64,000 nucleotides of DNA from Burkholderiales bacterium (GCA_016196925.1 JACPWS010000003.1:26944-90943), one strand, 5' to 3'. Counted from the stretch's first letter, positions 16,784-25,593 are shown. The notes: a model not told the origin generated them from the sequence alone. Made by a program: numbers and translations.

Positions 16784-17284
16784 ATGCCTGACGCCCACCC
16801 TCTCCCCGAAACCGCCCAACGTGTGGCGCAATTGCTGGCCGCGCTCGGCCACGACCAGCGCATCGTGATGCTGCCGGCCAGCGGCAAGACTTCGGCCGAA
16901 GCCGCCGCCGGCCTCGGCTGCAGCGTCGCCGAAATCGCCAAATCCATCGTATTCCGCCGCCTGCACGACGATGCGGCCGTGATGGTGGTCGCCAGCGGCG
17001 CGAATCGCGTCGACGAAGCCAAGGTCGCCGCGCTGGTCGGCGCGCTCGGCAAGGCCGACGCCAGATTCGTCAAGGAAAAAATCGGCTACGCGATAGGCGG
17101 GGTCTGCCCTATCGGCCATCTGGAAAAAACCGTGATGCTGATCGATCGCGATCTGCTGCAATACGAAGGCGTATGGGCCGCCGCCGGCCATCCGAATGCG
17201 GTGTTCCGGCTCAGCCCGGCGCAACTGATAGCCATGACCGGCGCGCCGCTGGCCGACGTGGCGCTCGGCGCACGAGTAGCATGA
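16784..17284 (+). CDS. YbaK/EbsC-family aminoacyl-tRNA deacylase
   Basis: 166 residues. It shows the INS/ProX/YbaK fold markers: SGKTSAEAAAGLGCSVAEIAKSIVFR near residues 35-60 (with the conserved Lys), VVASGANRVDEAKVAALVG, and GYAIGGVCPIGHLEKTVMLIDRDLL. Relatives hydrolyse mischarged Pro-, Cys- or Ala-tRNA in trans. The length is that of the stand-alone YbaK/EbsC group, and the last four bases overlap the next gene (ATGA), so the pair is co-translated. Confidence 0.85.
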   Translation: MPDAHPLPETAQRVAQLLAALGHDQRIVMLPASGKTSAEAAAGLGCSVAEIAKSIVFRRLHDDAAVMVVASGANRVDEAKVAALVGALGKADARFVKEKIGYAIGGVCPIGHLEKTVMLIDRDLLQYEGVWAAAGHPNAVFRLSPAQLIAMTGAPLADVALGARVA

Positions 17285-17496
17285 GTATCCTATTCGAATT
17301 CGACCCGGCGCATTTCAAGGCTGAATCCGGCGCCGTGGTGCCTTCGCCCTGCGTCAACGTCTGCCGCATGGATGAGGCGAACGGCTGGTGCAGCGGTTGT
17401 TACCGCAGCATAGACGAGATCATTTGCTGGAGTAAAGTCGGCAATCAGGAGAAATTGCATATCTGGCATAAAATCCATCAACGCCTGTTGCCTTGA
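17281..17496 (+). CDS. DUF1289 small Cys-rich protein
   Basis: 71 residues starting at the ATGA overlap with the YbaK gene. It contains the DUF1289 signature VPSPCVNVCRMDEANGWCSGC followed by YRSIDEIICWSKV: four cysteines in a C-x3-C...C-x2-C arrangement, suggesting an Fe-S or zinc site. The family is found next to tRNA or metabolic genes and has no proven role. A reduced copy of the 85-bp repeat family begins on the base after the stop codon. Confidence 0.85.
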   Translation: MSILFEFDPAHFKAESGAVVPSPCVNVCRMDEANGWCSGCYRSIDEIICWSKVGNQEKLHIWHKIHQRLLP

Positions 17497-17522
17497 ATAT
17501 ACTCCCCTACAGTATATTTTTT
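17497..17522. repeat. 85-bp repeat family, reduced copy (hairpin end only)
   Basis: ATATACTCCCCTACAGTATA followed by T6: ATACT-N7-AGTAT plus a T-run. It is nearly identical to the hairpin end of the full copy at 58730-58814 read on the minus strand. It begins one base after the DUF1289 stop and probably works as that gene's terminator. Confidence 0.6.
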
Positions 17523-17605
17523 CACGCCTTATTTTGTGCTGGCGCTAGCTTAGTTTTACCGGATACTGGTAGTAAATCTTTGTTTTTACGAAACAGGAGC
17601 CTGAC

Positions 17606-17695
17606 ATGAAGCAGCTCGACTGGTATTCCGATTTCATTTCTCCGTTCGCCTACCTGCAAAGCGAATGGCTGGAATTGCCGGAGCAAGCCGCGTGA
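17606..17695 (+). pseudogene. Remnant of 2-hydroxychromene-2-carboxylate isomerase gene (first ~23 codons)
   Basis: A good ribosome site (ACAGGAGCCTGAC) leads into a frame of 29 codons beginning MKQLDWYSDFISPFAYLQSE, which I recognise as the N-terminus of HCCA isomerase/DsbA-family thioredoxin-fold proteins. The rest (about 170 residues in the family) is missing, and the frame stops at TGA 17693-17695 after a few unrelated residues. The stop overlaps the GTG start of the MBL gene. The remnant may now act as a translated leader. Confidence 0.7.
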
Positions 17696-18597
17696 ACTTG
17701 CCGGCCTGCATGCAGGTATTCGAGCGCGGCTGGCTGTCGTCCAACAACATCCTGTTCATAGCCGAGCAGCAAACCGCGCTGGTCGATAGCGGCTACCTGA
17801 GCCATGCACCGCAAACGCTGGCGCTGCTGCAGCAAGCGCTGGCCGGGCGGCCGCTCGATTTGTTACTGAATACCCACTTACATTCCGACCATTGCGGCGG
17901 CAACGCCTTGTTGCAACAGACTTACGCTTGCCGCACCCTGATCCCGCAGGCCGACGCCGCAGCGGTGGCGGCCTGGGACCAGGCCCGCCTGCCTTACGAA
18001 GCCACCGGCCAGCAATGCGCGCGCTTTGGTTTCGACGCCGTCATCGCGCCCGGCGACCGTCTGCAGCTGGGCGGACTCGAGTGGCAAGTGCTGGGCGCAC
18101 CGGGCCACGATCCGCATTCGATTATCCTGTATTGCCCGCAAGAAGCCATCCTGATTTCGGCCGACGCCTTGTGGGAACACGGCTTCGGCGTGATTTTCCC
18201 GGAGCTGGAAGGCGAATCGGGCTTTGCCGAACAAGCGGCCGTGCTGCAAACCATCAGCGAACTGGCGCCGCGGCTGGTGATCCCCGGCCACGGCGCCCCG
18301 TTCAGCGACGTGCCAGGCGCGCTGCAACGCGCCGAGAGCCGCCTGGCTTATCTGGCGGCCGAACCGAAACGCAATGCGCGCAACGCCCTGAAAGTGATGC
18401 TGGCCTTCCTGCTGCTGGAACGCCGCCAGATCGCCCTGAGCACGGTGGTCGGACAGCTAGGCGACAAGCGCCTGATGCGCGCCGCCGCACAGCAACTGGA
18501 CATGCCGCCGGAGCTGCTGATGAGCGAGCTGGCCGCCGAACTGGTACGCGCCGGCGCCGCCCGGCTGGAAGGCGATTTGTTGATAAACGGACGCTAG
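17692..18597 (+). CDS. MBL-fold metallo-hydrolase
   Basis: 301 residues from GTG 17692, which overlaps the stop of the isomerase remnant (GTGA); ATG 17710 is the alternative. It carries the beta-lactamase-fold metal motif THLHSDHCGG near residue 64, ALVDSGYL upstream, GAPGHDPHSIIL and VIPGHGAPFSDV downstream. A C-terminal helical tail (about 220-300) follows, as in the lactonase/glyoxalase-like group. Function is a hydrolase of unknown substrate. The start region probably reflects a deletion that fused this gene to a foreign 5' end. Confidence 0.82.
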   Translation: MNLPACMQVFERGWLSSNNILFIAEQQTALVDSGYLSHAPQTLALLQQALAGRPLDLLLNTHLHSDHCGGNALLQQTYACRTLIPQADAAAVAAWDQARLPYEATGQQCARFGFDAVIAPGDRLQLGGLEWQVLGAPGHDPHSIILYCPQEAILISADALWEHGFGVIFPELEGESGFAEQAAVLQTISELAPRLVIPGHGAPFSDVPGALQRAESRLAYLAAEPKRNARNALKVMLAFLLLERRQIALSTVVGQLGDKRLMRAAAQQLDMPPELLMSELAAELVRAGAARLEGDLLINGR

Positions 18598-18604
18598 GGC
18601 TGCC

Positions 18605-19459
18605 TTATTTCAAGTTGTAATGCGCATCCGCAAACGAGTGCAGCGGCGCCAGGTCGGCGAATTGGGTGGCGCGGCCCTGCTGCTTGGCCATGAAGGCTTC
18701 CATCAGATTGCTGCTTTGCCAGATGCCGGCTTGCAACCAGCCCATCTGCTGCAGTGCGTCCTGGGTGGAATGATCGCGCGCATAATGGATCGCCTGCTTG
18801 CTGCCCCAGATCGCCACCGGCGGCTTTTCGGCGATCTCGGTCGCCATCTGCAAAGCCGCGTCCAGCATTGCTTCCTGCGTCTCGAGCACTTCATTAACCA
18901 GCCCCACCGCCAATGCGCGCGCGGCCGGCAGGCGGCGCCCGGTGTAAGCCATTTCGTGCACTATGCCTTCCGGGATCAGCTTGGGCAGGCGTTGCAGGGT
19001 GCCGAGGTCGGCCGTCATGCCGATATTGATTTCCTGGATGCAGAAAAAGGCGTCCGCCGACGCCAGCCGGATATCGGCCGCGCAGATCATGTCGACCCCG
19101 CCGCCGATGCAGCCGCCGTGGATGGCGGCGATCACCGGCAGCCGCAATTGCTCGATCAGGTTGAACGACCGGTGCATCTCTTGCAGCAGCAACGCGATAT
19201 TCGCGCGGCCGCTGGCGTGGCTGTCGTCGAGCGTGATGGCGCCGCCGGCGAACACGTCGAGCGCCATGCCGGCCGTGAAATGCTTACCGGTCGAGGAAAT
19301 CACCAGCACCCGCGCCGAGGCTTCGTGCTGCAGGCGCTGCAGGATGTTCACCAGTTCGCGGAAAAACACCGGCTGCATGGTGTTCATGCTGTCCGGCCGG
19401 TTAAAGCGCAGATGGGCGATCTTGTTGCTGATGCTGAAGTCGAAACATTGGTAGTTCAT
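18605..19459 (-). CDS. Enoyl-CoA hydratase/isomerase family, dienoyl-CoA isomerase-like
   Basis: 284 residues; ATG with CCAGGAGTTGCC before it. The crotonase oxyanion-hole segments are present (SSTGKHFTAGMALDVFAG; IAAIHGGCIGGGVDMICAAD). The motif GMTADLGTLQRLPKLIPEG is close to ECH1-type delta3,5-delta2,4-dienoyl-CoA isomerases, where the Asp in this segment is catalytic. A role in beta-oxidation of unsaturated fatty acids is therefore likely. It stands alone, convergent with the MBL gene (8-bp gap). Confidence 0.82.
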   Translation of the reverse strand: MNYQCFDFSISNKIAHLRFNRPDSMNTMQPVFFRELVNILQRLQHEASARVLVISSTGKHFTAGMALDVFAGGAITLDDSHASGRANIALLLQEMHRSFNLIEQLRLPVIAAIHGGCIGGGVDMICAADIRLASADAFFCIQEINIGMTADLGTLQRLPKLIPEGIVHEMAYTGRRLPAARALAVGLVNEVLETQEAMLDAALQMATEIAEKPPVAIWGSKQAIHYARDHSTQDALQQMGWLQAGIWQSSNLMEAFMAKQQGRATQFADLAPLHSFADAHYNLK

Positions 19460-19731
19460 GGCAACTCCTGGGGCTGTCTTAAGGAAAACTCTGGCAGGGC
19501 TTCCAGGTCGCTGAGGGAAGTCGTGCGCTTTGGAATTCATCATACCGGACTTGCCTAAAGATAAAAATGTCATTCGTCAAAGACAAGCAATTGAATTGCT
19601 ATCTGCCTTGCCGGCTTGGCGTAAATAAAATCTGTGCAGTCGCTTGCTTGCCAATTCGGCGCTATGCTTAGCGGGATGGCGCGCGTTCTGATTTGAGCAT
19701 GCAGTATCTTAACCTTTAAGGAGACCAGAGC

Positions 19732-20703
19732 ATGAGCACTACCCCGCATTTCCCCAAAGCCCTGCAAAACCTCGCGCTGCCGGTGATAGGCTCGCCGCTG
19801 TTCATCGCCAGCGGTCCGAAACTGGTGGCGGCGCAGTGCAAGGCCGGCATCGTCGGCTCTTTCCCGGCGCTGAATGCGCGCCCGGCCGAATTGCTCGATA
19901 CCTGGCTGACCGAGTTGCAAGCCGAGCTGGCGGCGTACCAAGCCGCGCATCCGGACGCCAGGGTCGGCCCGATCGCGGTGAACCAGATCGTGCACCAGTC
20001 CAACGACAGGCTGGCGCAAGATGTGGCGGTGTGCGTCAGGCACCGGGTGCCCATCATCATTTCTTCGTTGCGCGCGCCGCCCAAGGAAATGCTGGATGCG
20101 ATCCACAGCTACGGCGGCATCGTGCTGCACGATGTGATTTCTATCCGCCACGCGCAAAAGGCCTTAGCGGCGGGCGTGGACGGCTTGATCCTGGTGGCAG
20201 CCGGGGCCGGTGGCCATGCCGGCGCGTTGTCGCCGTTTGCGCTGGTGGGTGAGGTGCGTAAGTTCTTTCAAGGGCCGATCGCCTTGTCCGGCTCGATTGC
20301 GACCGGCGACGCGATCCTGGCGGCGCAAGCCATGGGTGCCGATTTCGCCTACATCGGTTCGCGCTGGCTGGCCACGCCGGAAGCGAACGTGGACGACGCC
20401 TATCGTCAGGCCATCCTGGAATCGACCGCGGCCGACATCGTGTACACCAATCTGTTCACCGGCGTGCATGGCAATTACCTGAAGAAATCCATCATGCTGG
20501 CCGGGCTCGATCCGGAAAACCTGCCGATTGCCGACAAGAGCAAGATGAATTTCGGCGGCGGCAGCGGCGCCAAGGCCTGGCGCGACATCTGGGGCGCCGG
20601 CCAGGGCGTGGGCCTGATGCACGATGCGCCGACGGTGGCTGAAGTGGTGGCGCGCCTGGCGACGGAATATGCGGCGGCGCGCGCCAGATTGCTGGCGCCC
20701 TGA
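19732..20703 (+). CDS. Nitronate monooxygenase / 2-nitropropane dioxygenase-like FMN protein
   Basis: 323 residues behind AAGGAGACCAGAGC. TIM-barrel flavoprotein with LPVIGSPLFIASGPKLVAAQ near the start, AAGAGGHAGALSPFAL (the FMN/catalytic-His loop) at about residue 155, and SGSIATGDAILAAQAMGADFAYIGSRW for phosphate binding. Family members oxidise alkyl nitronates; some act as enoyl-ACP reductases (FabK) or have other substrates, so the exact reaction is open. Monocistronic. Confidence 0.85.
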   Translation: MSTTPHFPKALQNLALPVIGSPLFIASGPKLVAAQCKAGIVGSFPALNARPAELLDTWLTELQAELAAYQAAHPDARVGPIAVNQIVHQSNDRLAQDVAVCVRHRVPIIISSLRAPPKEMLDAIHSYGGIVLHDVISIRHAQKALAAGVDGLILVAAGAGGHAGALSPFALVGEVRKFFQGPIALSGSIATGDAILAAQAMGADFAYIGSRWLATPEANVDDAYRQAILESTAADIVYTNLFTGVHGNYLKKSIMLAGLDPENLPIADKSKMNFGGGSGAKAWRDIWGAGQGVGLMHDAPTVAEVVARLATEYAAARARLLAP

Positions 20704-20781
20704 GTAGAAATTGCCGCAGGGATTCAAGTTTGGCGCGGGATTTGCCGTAACCGGTACATCCCACGCTCACACTGACCGATT

Positions 20782-21846
20782 ATGCGCCGCTATCTCGCCT
20801 TGCTCTGTTCCCTGCTGATGCTCGCATCGGCCCAGGCTAACGAGCCTGCCTCCTCCAAGCCTATCAAGCCGGCCAGCGCCGAAAGCGCGGCGCCCGCCAA
20901 GGAAGAGCGCAAATCCAGCGTCAGGGAAGCGAAAGAGGCTGCCAAGGAAGCCGCCGCCAAGGCCAAAGACGCGCTGGCCGCCGATGAGCTGGCCGCCAAG
21001 ATCGCCGAAAGGCTGGCCGTGATACGCAAGGATAAGGACGAGGCCGCCGCCCGCCTGGGGCCGCGCCCGGTGGTGCGCAGCCCGTACGCGCCGTCGCTCA
21101 AAAAAGCCGAAAGCAATAAAACCAGGGTCGAGGCTGCCGAACACACTGGGCTGGCTAGCAACAATCACGGCGAAGTGCACTGGAGCTACCAGGGCGAAGG
21201 CGGCCCGCTCAACTGGGCCAAGCTGAATCCGGCCAACGCCAAGTGCGACAGCGGCGAGCGGCAATCGCCGATCGACATCCGCGACGGCATCCGCGTCGAT
21301 CTCGAACCTATCGCCTTCGATTACAAGCCGTCGCGCTTCAATGTGATCGACAACGGCCACACGATCCAGGTCAATATCGGCGCCGGCAATTACATCTCGG
21401 TGCTCGGCCATAATTACGAATTGGTGCAATTCCATTTCCATAAACCGTCGGAAGAGCGCGTCAACGGCAAGAGCTTCGAGATGGTGGCGCACCTGGTGCA
21501 CAAGGATGCCGACGGCAGGCTGGCCGTGGTGGCGGTGCTGCTGGAGCGCGGAAAGGCGCACAGCCTGGTGCAGGCGGTCTGGAACAACCTGCCGCTGGAA
21601 AAAAACGAAGCGGTGCAGCCGCTGACGGCGCTGGACATGAACCAGATTTTGCCGGTCAAGCGCGATTACTACACTTACATGGGCTCGCTGACCACGCCGC
21701 CGTGCAGCGAAGGCGTGCTGTGGCTGGTGATGAAAGAGCCGGTGGAGATTTCCGCCGATCAACTGGCCATCTTCAGTCGCCTGTATCCGATGAATGCCCG
21801 CCCCCTGCAAAAAATTTCCGGCCGCCTGATCAAGGAATCAAACTAG
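20782..21846 (+). CDS. Alpha-type carbonic anhydrase with long charged linker
   Basis: 354 residues: signal peptide (about 1-19), then a roughly 110-residue Ala/Lys/Glu-rich linker (KEERKSSVREAKEAAKEAAA and on) predicted as a helix, then the alpha-carbonic-anhydrase domain from about residue 133 (HWSYQGEGGPLNWAKLNP). Zinc ligands are visible in QFHFHKPSEE and MVAHLVHKD, and SPIDIRDG and LTTPPCSEGVLW are family signatures. It should interconvert CO2 and bicarbonate in the periplasm. The linker is not part of typical bacterial enzymes and could anchor or space it at the cell wall. A full copy of the 85-bp repeat begins 6 bp after the stop. Confidence 0.9.
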   Translation: MRRYLALLCSLLMLASAQANEPASSKPIKPASAESAAPAKEERKSSVREAKEAAKEAAAKAKDALAADELAAKIAERLAVIRKDKDEAAARLGPRPVVRSPYAPSLKKAESNKTRVEAAEHTGLASNNHGEVHWSYQGEGGPLNWAKLNPANAKCDSGERQSPIDIRDGIRVDLEPIAFDYKPSRFNVIDNGHTIQVNIGAGNYISVLGHNYELVQFHFHKPSEERVNGKSFEMVAHLVHKDADGRLAVVAVLLERGKAHSLVQAVWNNLPLEKNEAVQPLTALDMNQILPVKRDYYTYMGSLTTPPCSEGVLWLVMKEPVEISADQLAIFSRLYPMNARPLQKISGRLIKESN

Positions 21847-21851
21847 TTTCC

Positions 21852-21936
21852 ATATACTCCCCCCTATTTAAGAGAAAATGGCCCTGTCGTCCGTGTAAAT
21901 AAAGGGTCTGAAAATATACTGGGGGTGAGTATTTTT
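21852..21936. repeat. 85-bp repeat family, full copy A
   Basis: Begins ATATACTCCCCCCT and ends ATACTGGGGGTGAGTATTTT plus T. It is 67 of 85 bases identical, without gaps, to the copy at 58730-58814 (counted by eye). The right end forms ATACT-N7-AGTAT followed by T5. It lies directly behind the carbonic anhydrase gene. Confidence 0.8.
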
Positions 21937-22095
21937 CAGGTCATCGAATAGCGTTTTTCAGCTGCCGCCGCGCCGATACGCATCAAACTCCGCTCTGCCC
22001 GGCTTAATTCGACTATATTTAGAGATATGCTCACTGAAATGCCGGCAGCGGCCGGTCCTCGCTTCAGACGCGGCAAAACTAACCGGGAGAGCGAC

Positions 22096-22311
22096 ATGCT
22101 AGTCTATGAACATACGCGTAGCGGCGGGCAGCGTTTGACCTATACCATCCTGTACGAACAGGGCGAGTATATTATCCAGCGCGACGGCCTGGTGAAGAAA
22201 TCGGTGGGGGACGGCATCATCGTCAGCATCACTCCGCACGAGGCGACGCCCGAGCTGATGCTGCGCATGGCGATCGCCGATATCGAAATCTTGGCCGGGA
22301 TGGAAGAGTAG
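22096..22311 (+). CDS. Small conserved hypothetical protein
   Basis: 71 residues from ATG 22096, preceded by GGGAGAGCGAC. An earlier in-frame ATG (22027) has no ribosome site. The sequence (LVYEHTRSGGQRLTYTILYE, later LMLRMAIADIEILAGMEE) looks like a compact beta-beta-alpha domain ending in an acidic helix, with no domain I can name. It has normal GC-rich codon use, so it is probably real. It is the first of two small genes with similar spacing. Confidence 0.6.
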   Translation: MLVYEHTRSGGQRLTYTILYEQGEYIIQRDGLVKKSVGDGIIVSITPHEATPELMLRMAIADIEILAGMEE

Positions 22312-22358
22312 TGGCGCTCTTGCTTCGCATATAGGCGCCGCTGGGCCGGGAGAGTGCA

Positions 22359-22610
22359 ATGCCTTACGAGATGATGCGCGAATATGAAGTCGAGTACGCC
22401 AGCGCGCGCCTGCCCGACAGCGAACACTGGGCCGCCATGCTGACCATCTACGGCCCGTCGCGCAACCCCATGCACAGAAACTGCGTGTTCCCGATGCAGC
22501 GCGTGGCGCTCGATGCGGTGCTGACCAGCGCCGCGCAAGCCGAGGCCGAAGCGCGCAAGGTGGCGCAGCAGATGATAGCGCAGGGCAGGCAACACGACCT
22601 CGGCGGCTGA
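22359..22610 (+). CDS. Small conserved hypothetical protein
   Basis: 83 residues, start behind GGGAGAGTGCA. It begins MPYEMMREYEVEYASARLPD and ends in a helical AQAEAEARKVAQQMIAQGRQ tail. No membrane segment and no motif I recognise. It lies 47 bp after the previous small gene on the same strand, so the two may be co-transcribed. Confidence 0.55.
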   Translation: MPYEMMREYEVEYASARLPDSEHWAAMLTIYGPSRNPMHRNCVFPMQRVALDAVLTSAAQAEAEARKVAQQMIAQGRQHDLGG

Positions 22611-22688
22611 AGCCGGCTGCGCCGACCGCGCGGCAAGCGGATCGCGCCTGTCGATGAAAATGTCCGATTTTTATCTGAAAAATAAAAA

Positions 22689-23714
22689 ATGCGCCTGAAA
22701 GAATTTATCCTTGCATTTTTTCTGATGGCCGCCAGCGTCTCCGCCCGCGCCGATTATCAGACCGGCTTGCAAGCGTTTCGGCGCGAAGATTTCGGCGCCG
22801 CATTGGCGGAATGGACGCGCTGCGCGTTATACGGCGACGTGCAAGCGAGCCTTGCCGTCGGCGACATGTATTTTGAGGGCGTCGGTGCCAGGCAAAACCG
22901 TAAGCAGGCGGCGGAGTGGTACCGCAAGGCGGGGCTGCAGGGATCGGCCCCGGCGCAAATAAAACTGGCCGATATGTATAGAGAAGGCATCGGCGTCCCG
23001 CTCGACGAACAGCTGTCCATGGAATGGTATCGCCGCGCGGCGCAGCTGGGGGCGGCGGTGGCGCAATATCGCCTGGGGCTGATTTATTACGATGGCGCGG
23101 GTGCGCCGCAGTCGTATACGGGGGCCTGGTCGTGGTTGCACCAGGCCGCCTTGCAAGGACATGCGGACGCGCAATACCGGCTCGGTATCATGTACAAAAA
23201 CGGGCAAGGCGTCGCGCGCGATTTTACCCAGTCGGCCGAGTGGCAGAGTAAGGCGGCCGTGCAAGGGCATGGCGAGGCGCAGCTGGCATTGGCGGCGCTG
23301 TTAAAAAGCGGCAATGGCCGGCCGCGCGACGACGAACAGGCCGCGTACTGGTTGCAAAAAGCGGCACAGCAATGCAATGCCGCCGCCCAGTATCAGCTGG
23401 CAACGCTGTATCGGAACGGTGCCGGGCTGGCGCAGAATTATGCCAGTGCGCTGAGCTGGTACCGCAAAGCCGCCGACCAGGGCCATGCGCACGCCCAGCT
23501 GGCGTTGGCCGCGATGTACGGCGCCGGGCAGGGCGTAAAGCCGGACAGCATGGAAGAATTGCGGTGGACGCTGATCGCCGAAAAAAACGGCGCCAGGACG
23601 CCGGGAAAAAAATTACGCGCACTGAAAAAATTGAAGCCGGAAACGAGCATAGCCTTGCAAGCGCGCGTGAAACAGTGGACCCGGCCGTATACGCAGTGCG
23701 CGCCCTGGTCATGA
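22689..23714 (+). CDS. Sel1-repeat (TPR-like) secreted protein
   Basis: 341 residues with a signal peptide (ending VSARA at about residue 21). The body is a run of about seven Sel1-like repeats of 36 residues, each with A-x-A-Q-x-x-L-G/A and a G-x-G-V/A turn: for example SLAVGDMYFEGVGARQNRKQ, AQYRLGIMYKNGQGVARD and AQLALAAMYGAGQGVKPD. Such proteins act as scaffolds in envelope or signalling complexes. The C-terminus (KLKPETSIALQARVKQW) is a short helix. Partner unknown. Confidence 0.85.
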   Translation: MRLKEFILAFFLMAASVSARADYQTGLQAFRREDFGAALAEWTRCALYGDVQASLAVGDMYFEGVGARQNRKQAAEWYRKAGLQGSAPAQIKLADMYREGIGVPLDEQLSMEWYRRAAQLGAAVAQYRLGLIYYDGAGAPQSYTGAWSWLHQAALQGHADAQYRLGIMYKNGQGVARDFTQSAEWQSKAAVQGHGEAQLALAALLKSGNGRPRDDEQAAYWLQKAAQQCNAAAQYQLATLYRNGAGLAQNYASALSWYRKAADQGHAHAQLALAAMYGAGQGVKPDSMEELRWTLIAEKNGARTPGKKLRALKKLKPETSIALQARVKQWTRPYTQCAPWS

Positions 23715-23790
23715 ACCGTTATTGATGCGCCGCGATGCATGCCGCGCATGGCCGCGAGCGCGAAAAAAAACGGCGAGCCCGCCGGCGCGC

Positions 23791-24255
23791 TTATTTGTAG
23801 ACGCCGCAGCCTATGATGGTGTCGTTATCGAGCTTTTCTATATAAGTCGATTTTTGCTCAAGCGCCTTGGTGACAGGATGCGGCCATTTGTAATCGACCC
23901 AGCCCCTGCCTTTTTTATGGGCGACCTCGTAGAAATCCTTGACGAACATCTTGCCGTCGGCGTCCTTCATATCCATCAAAATTTTGCCTATCAGCTTAGG
24001 ATTCGCGCCGTGCGCCAGCGCCTTGCCGTTCATGTCGAATACGAATAAATAAAGATCGCGGTCGATAAACTGGCCCTTGGTATCGCTGATGGCGGCATAG
24101 GCCGCTTCCGTGCCGTTGGCCTTGATGAAGGCGACACCCTTTTTAACCAGGGCCACCGCTTCCTCGGCACTGCCCTTATCGCTGGCCGCGCTTGCCGGAG
24201 CGGTGGACAACAGACTTGCAAGCGCAAGCAATACAGTAAAAAAATAGCGTTTCAT
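23791..24255 (-). CDS. Secreted single-Cache-domain protein
   Basis: 154 residues from ATG 24255 (an in-frame GTG lies 6 bp upstream). A signal peptide ending PASAA is followed by one Cache-type domain: AVALVKKGVAFIKANG, DLYLFVFDMNGKALAHGANP, MFVKDFYEVAHKKGRGWVDY and KSTYIEKLDNDTIIGCGVY, the standard order of a single-Cache (sCache_2) fold. Free-standing Cache proteins probably bind small ligands for a membrane sensor; no such sensor is adjacent. Confidence 0.82.
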   Translation of the reverse strand: MKRYFFTVLLALASLLSTAPASAASDKGSAEEAVALVKKGVAFIKANGTEAAYAAISDTKGQFIDRDLYLFVFDMNGKALAHGANPKLIGKILMDMKDADGKMFVKDFYEVAHKKGRGWVDYKWPHPVTKALEQKSTYIEKLDNDTIIGCGVYK

Positions 24256-24345
24256 AGTCACCTCATTATTTGAAAAAAAGGGTCGTGCCGCGGTTCATCT
24301 TAGCCCTTGCCCCGGCCAATAGCAATCGGCGGCGCAGCGGATAAC

Positions 24346-25593
24346 TCAGTCGTATTTTCTGAGGTCGTCGATGACTTTGCCGTCGTTCGCCAGGCTGCCG
24401 GCCGCCACAAATACGGCGTCGCCGCGCAGCTTGGTGACGTCGCGCAGGCTGTGGACGATGGCGGCGCGCAGCGCCTGATCCGGGCTGTCGCTTTCGCAGT
24501 GCAGGGTCATGGCGTCGTTTGCCATCTCGCCGCTGACTATCAGCCTGGCCTTGCGTATCTCGGGATGGCGTTTGACGACTTCCGCCACTTGCGAAGGATG
24601 GACGAACATGCCCTTGACCTTGGTGGTCTGGTCGGCGCGCCCCATCCAGCCCTTGATGCGGGTATTGCTGCGGCCGCAGGGCGAGATGCCGGGCAGGGTG
24701 GCCGACAGGTCGCCGGTGCCGAAACGCAGCAGCGGGTAATCGCGATTGAAGGAGCTGATCACGACTTCGCCGACTTCGCCTTCGGCCACCAGATCGCCGG
24801 TGCCGGGCCGCACGATTTCCAGGATCAGGTCTTCGTCGAGCACCATGCCCGGGTTGAGCTGGGCGTCGCTCATGGTTTCATAGGCGATATTGCCGATATC
24901 GGCCGAGGCGTACAACTGCAATACCCGCGGTACGCCGTGCTCTTGCAACCATTTGCGCAAGGCCGGCGGCAAGGCTTCGGCGCCGACCACGGCCGTTTGC
25001 ACGCTGGAGATATCGGCGCCCATTTCCAGCGCCTTTTCTATGATGATTTTCAAAAAGCTGGGCGTGCCTATATAGGCATCGGGGCGCAATTCCGCCATCG
25101 CCTGCACCTGCATCTCGGTCTGGCCTATGCCGGCCGGCAGCACGACGCAACCTAATTTGGCGGCCGCGCCCTCCACCATGAAGGCGGCCGGCGTGAAATG
25201 GTAGCTGAAGCAATTCTGGATCAACTGCCCGGCGCGCAAGCCGGCCGCATGCAGCGGGCGGGCGAAGCGCCACCAATCCTGACCGCGCCCCTCAGGATCG
25301 AAGATAGGTCCGGGCGACATGAAGATGCGCTGCAGCTGATGCGCCGGCGTGTTGTTCAGGCCGCCGAAAGGCAGACTGGCGGACTGTAAATCTTTGAGAT
25401 CGGATTTGCGTGTCACCGGCAATTGCGCCAGGGCGGCGCGGCTGCGGATGTCGGCCGCGTTCACGCCGGCCAGGATGGCGGACCAGCCGGACGCCGTTTG
25501 CGCCTGCGCCACCAGTTGCGGCAGGCGCGTCATCAAGGCTAGTTCGCGGCTGAGCGGATCGCGCGTTTCGAGGGCATCCAGGTAGTCAGTCAT
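24346..25593 (-). CDS. Phenylacetate-CoA-ligase-family AMP-forming enzyme
   Basis: 415 residues. Recognised as PaaK-like by LPVTRKSDLKDLQ near residue 58, YIGTPSFLKIIIEKALEMG near 190, the adenylate-binding QLYASADIGNIAYE near 235, and GMFVHPSQVAEVVKRHPEI near 335. The enzyme would adenylate a carboxylic acid and form its CoA thioester. It is the last gene of a long minus-strand operon with a Liv-type ABC transporter and a second acyl-CoA synthetase. Its start overlaps the yjbR gene by 8 bp. The substrate may be aromatic but is not fixed by sequence. Confidence 0.85.
   Translation of the reverse strand: MTDYLDALETRDPLSRELALMTRLPQLVAQAQTASGWSAILAGVNAADIRSRAALAQLPVTRKSDLKDLQSASLPFGGLNNTPAHQLQRIFMSPGPIFDPEGRGQDWWRFARPLHAAGLRAGQLIQNCFSYHFTPAAFMVEGAAAKLGCVVLPAGIGQTEMQVQAMAELRPDAYIGTPSFLKIIIEKALEMGADISSVQTAVVGAEALPPALRKWLQEHGVPRVLQLYASADIGNIAYETMSDAQLNPGMVLDEDLILEIVRPGTGDLVAEGEVGEVVISSFNRDYPLLRFGTGDLSATLPGISPCGRSNTRIKGWMGRADQTTKVKGMFVHPSQVAEVVKRHPEIRKARLIVSGEMANDAMTLHCESDSPDQALRAAIVHSLRDVTKLRGDAVFVAAGSLANDGKVIDDLRKYD

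Noticed and set aside
17665..17692. Start of the MBL gene at ATG 17665
   Set aside because: It lies inside the isomerase remnant in another frame and has no ribosome site; GTG 17692 or ATG 17710 fit the protein family better.
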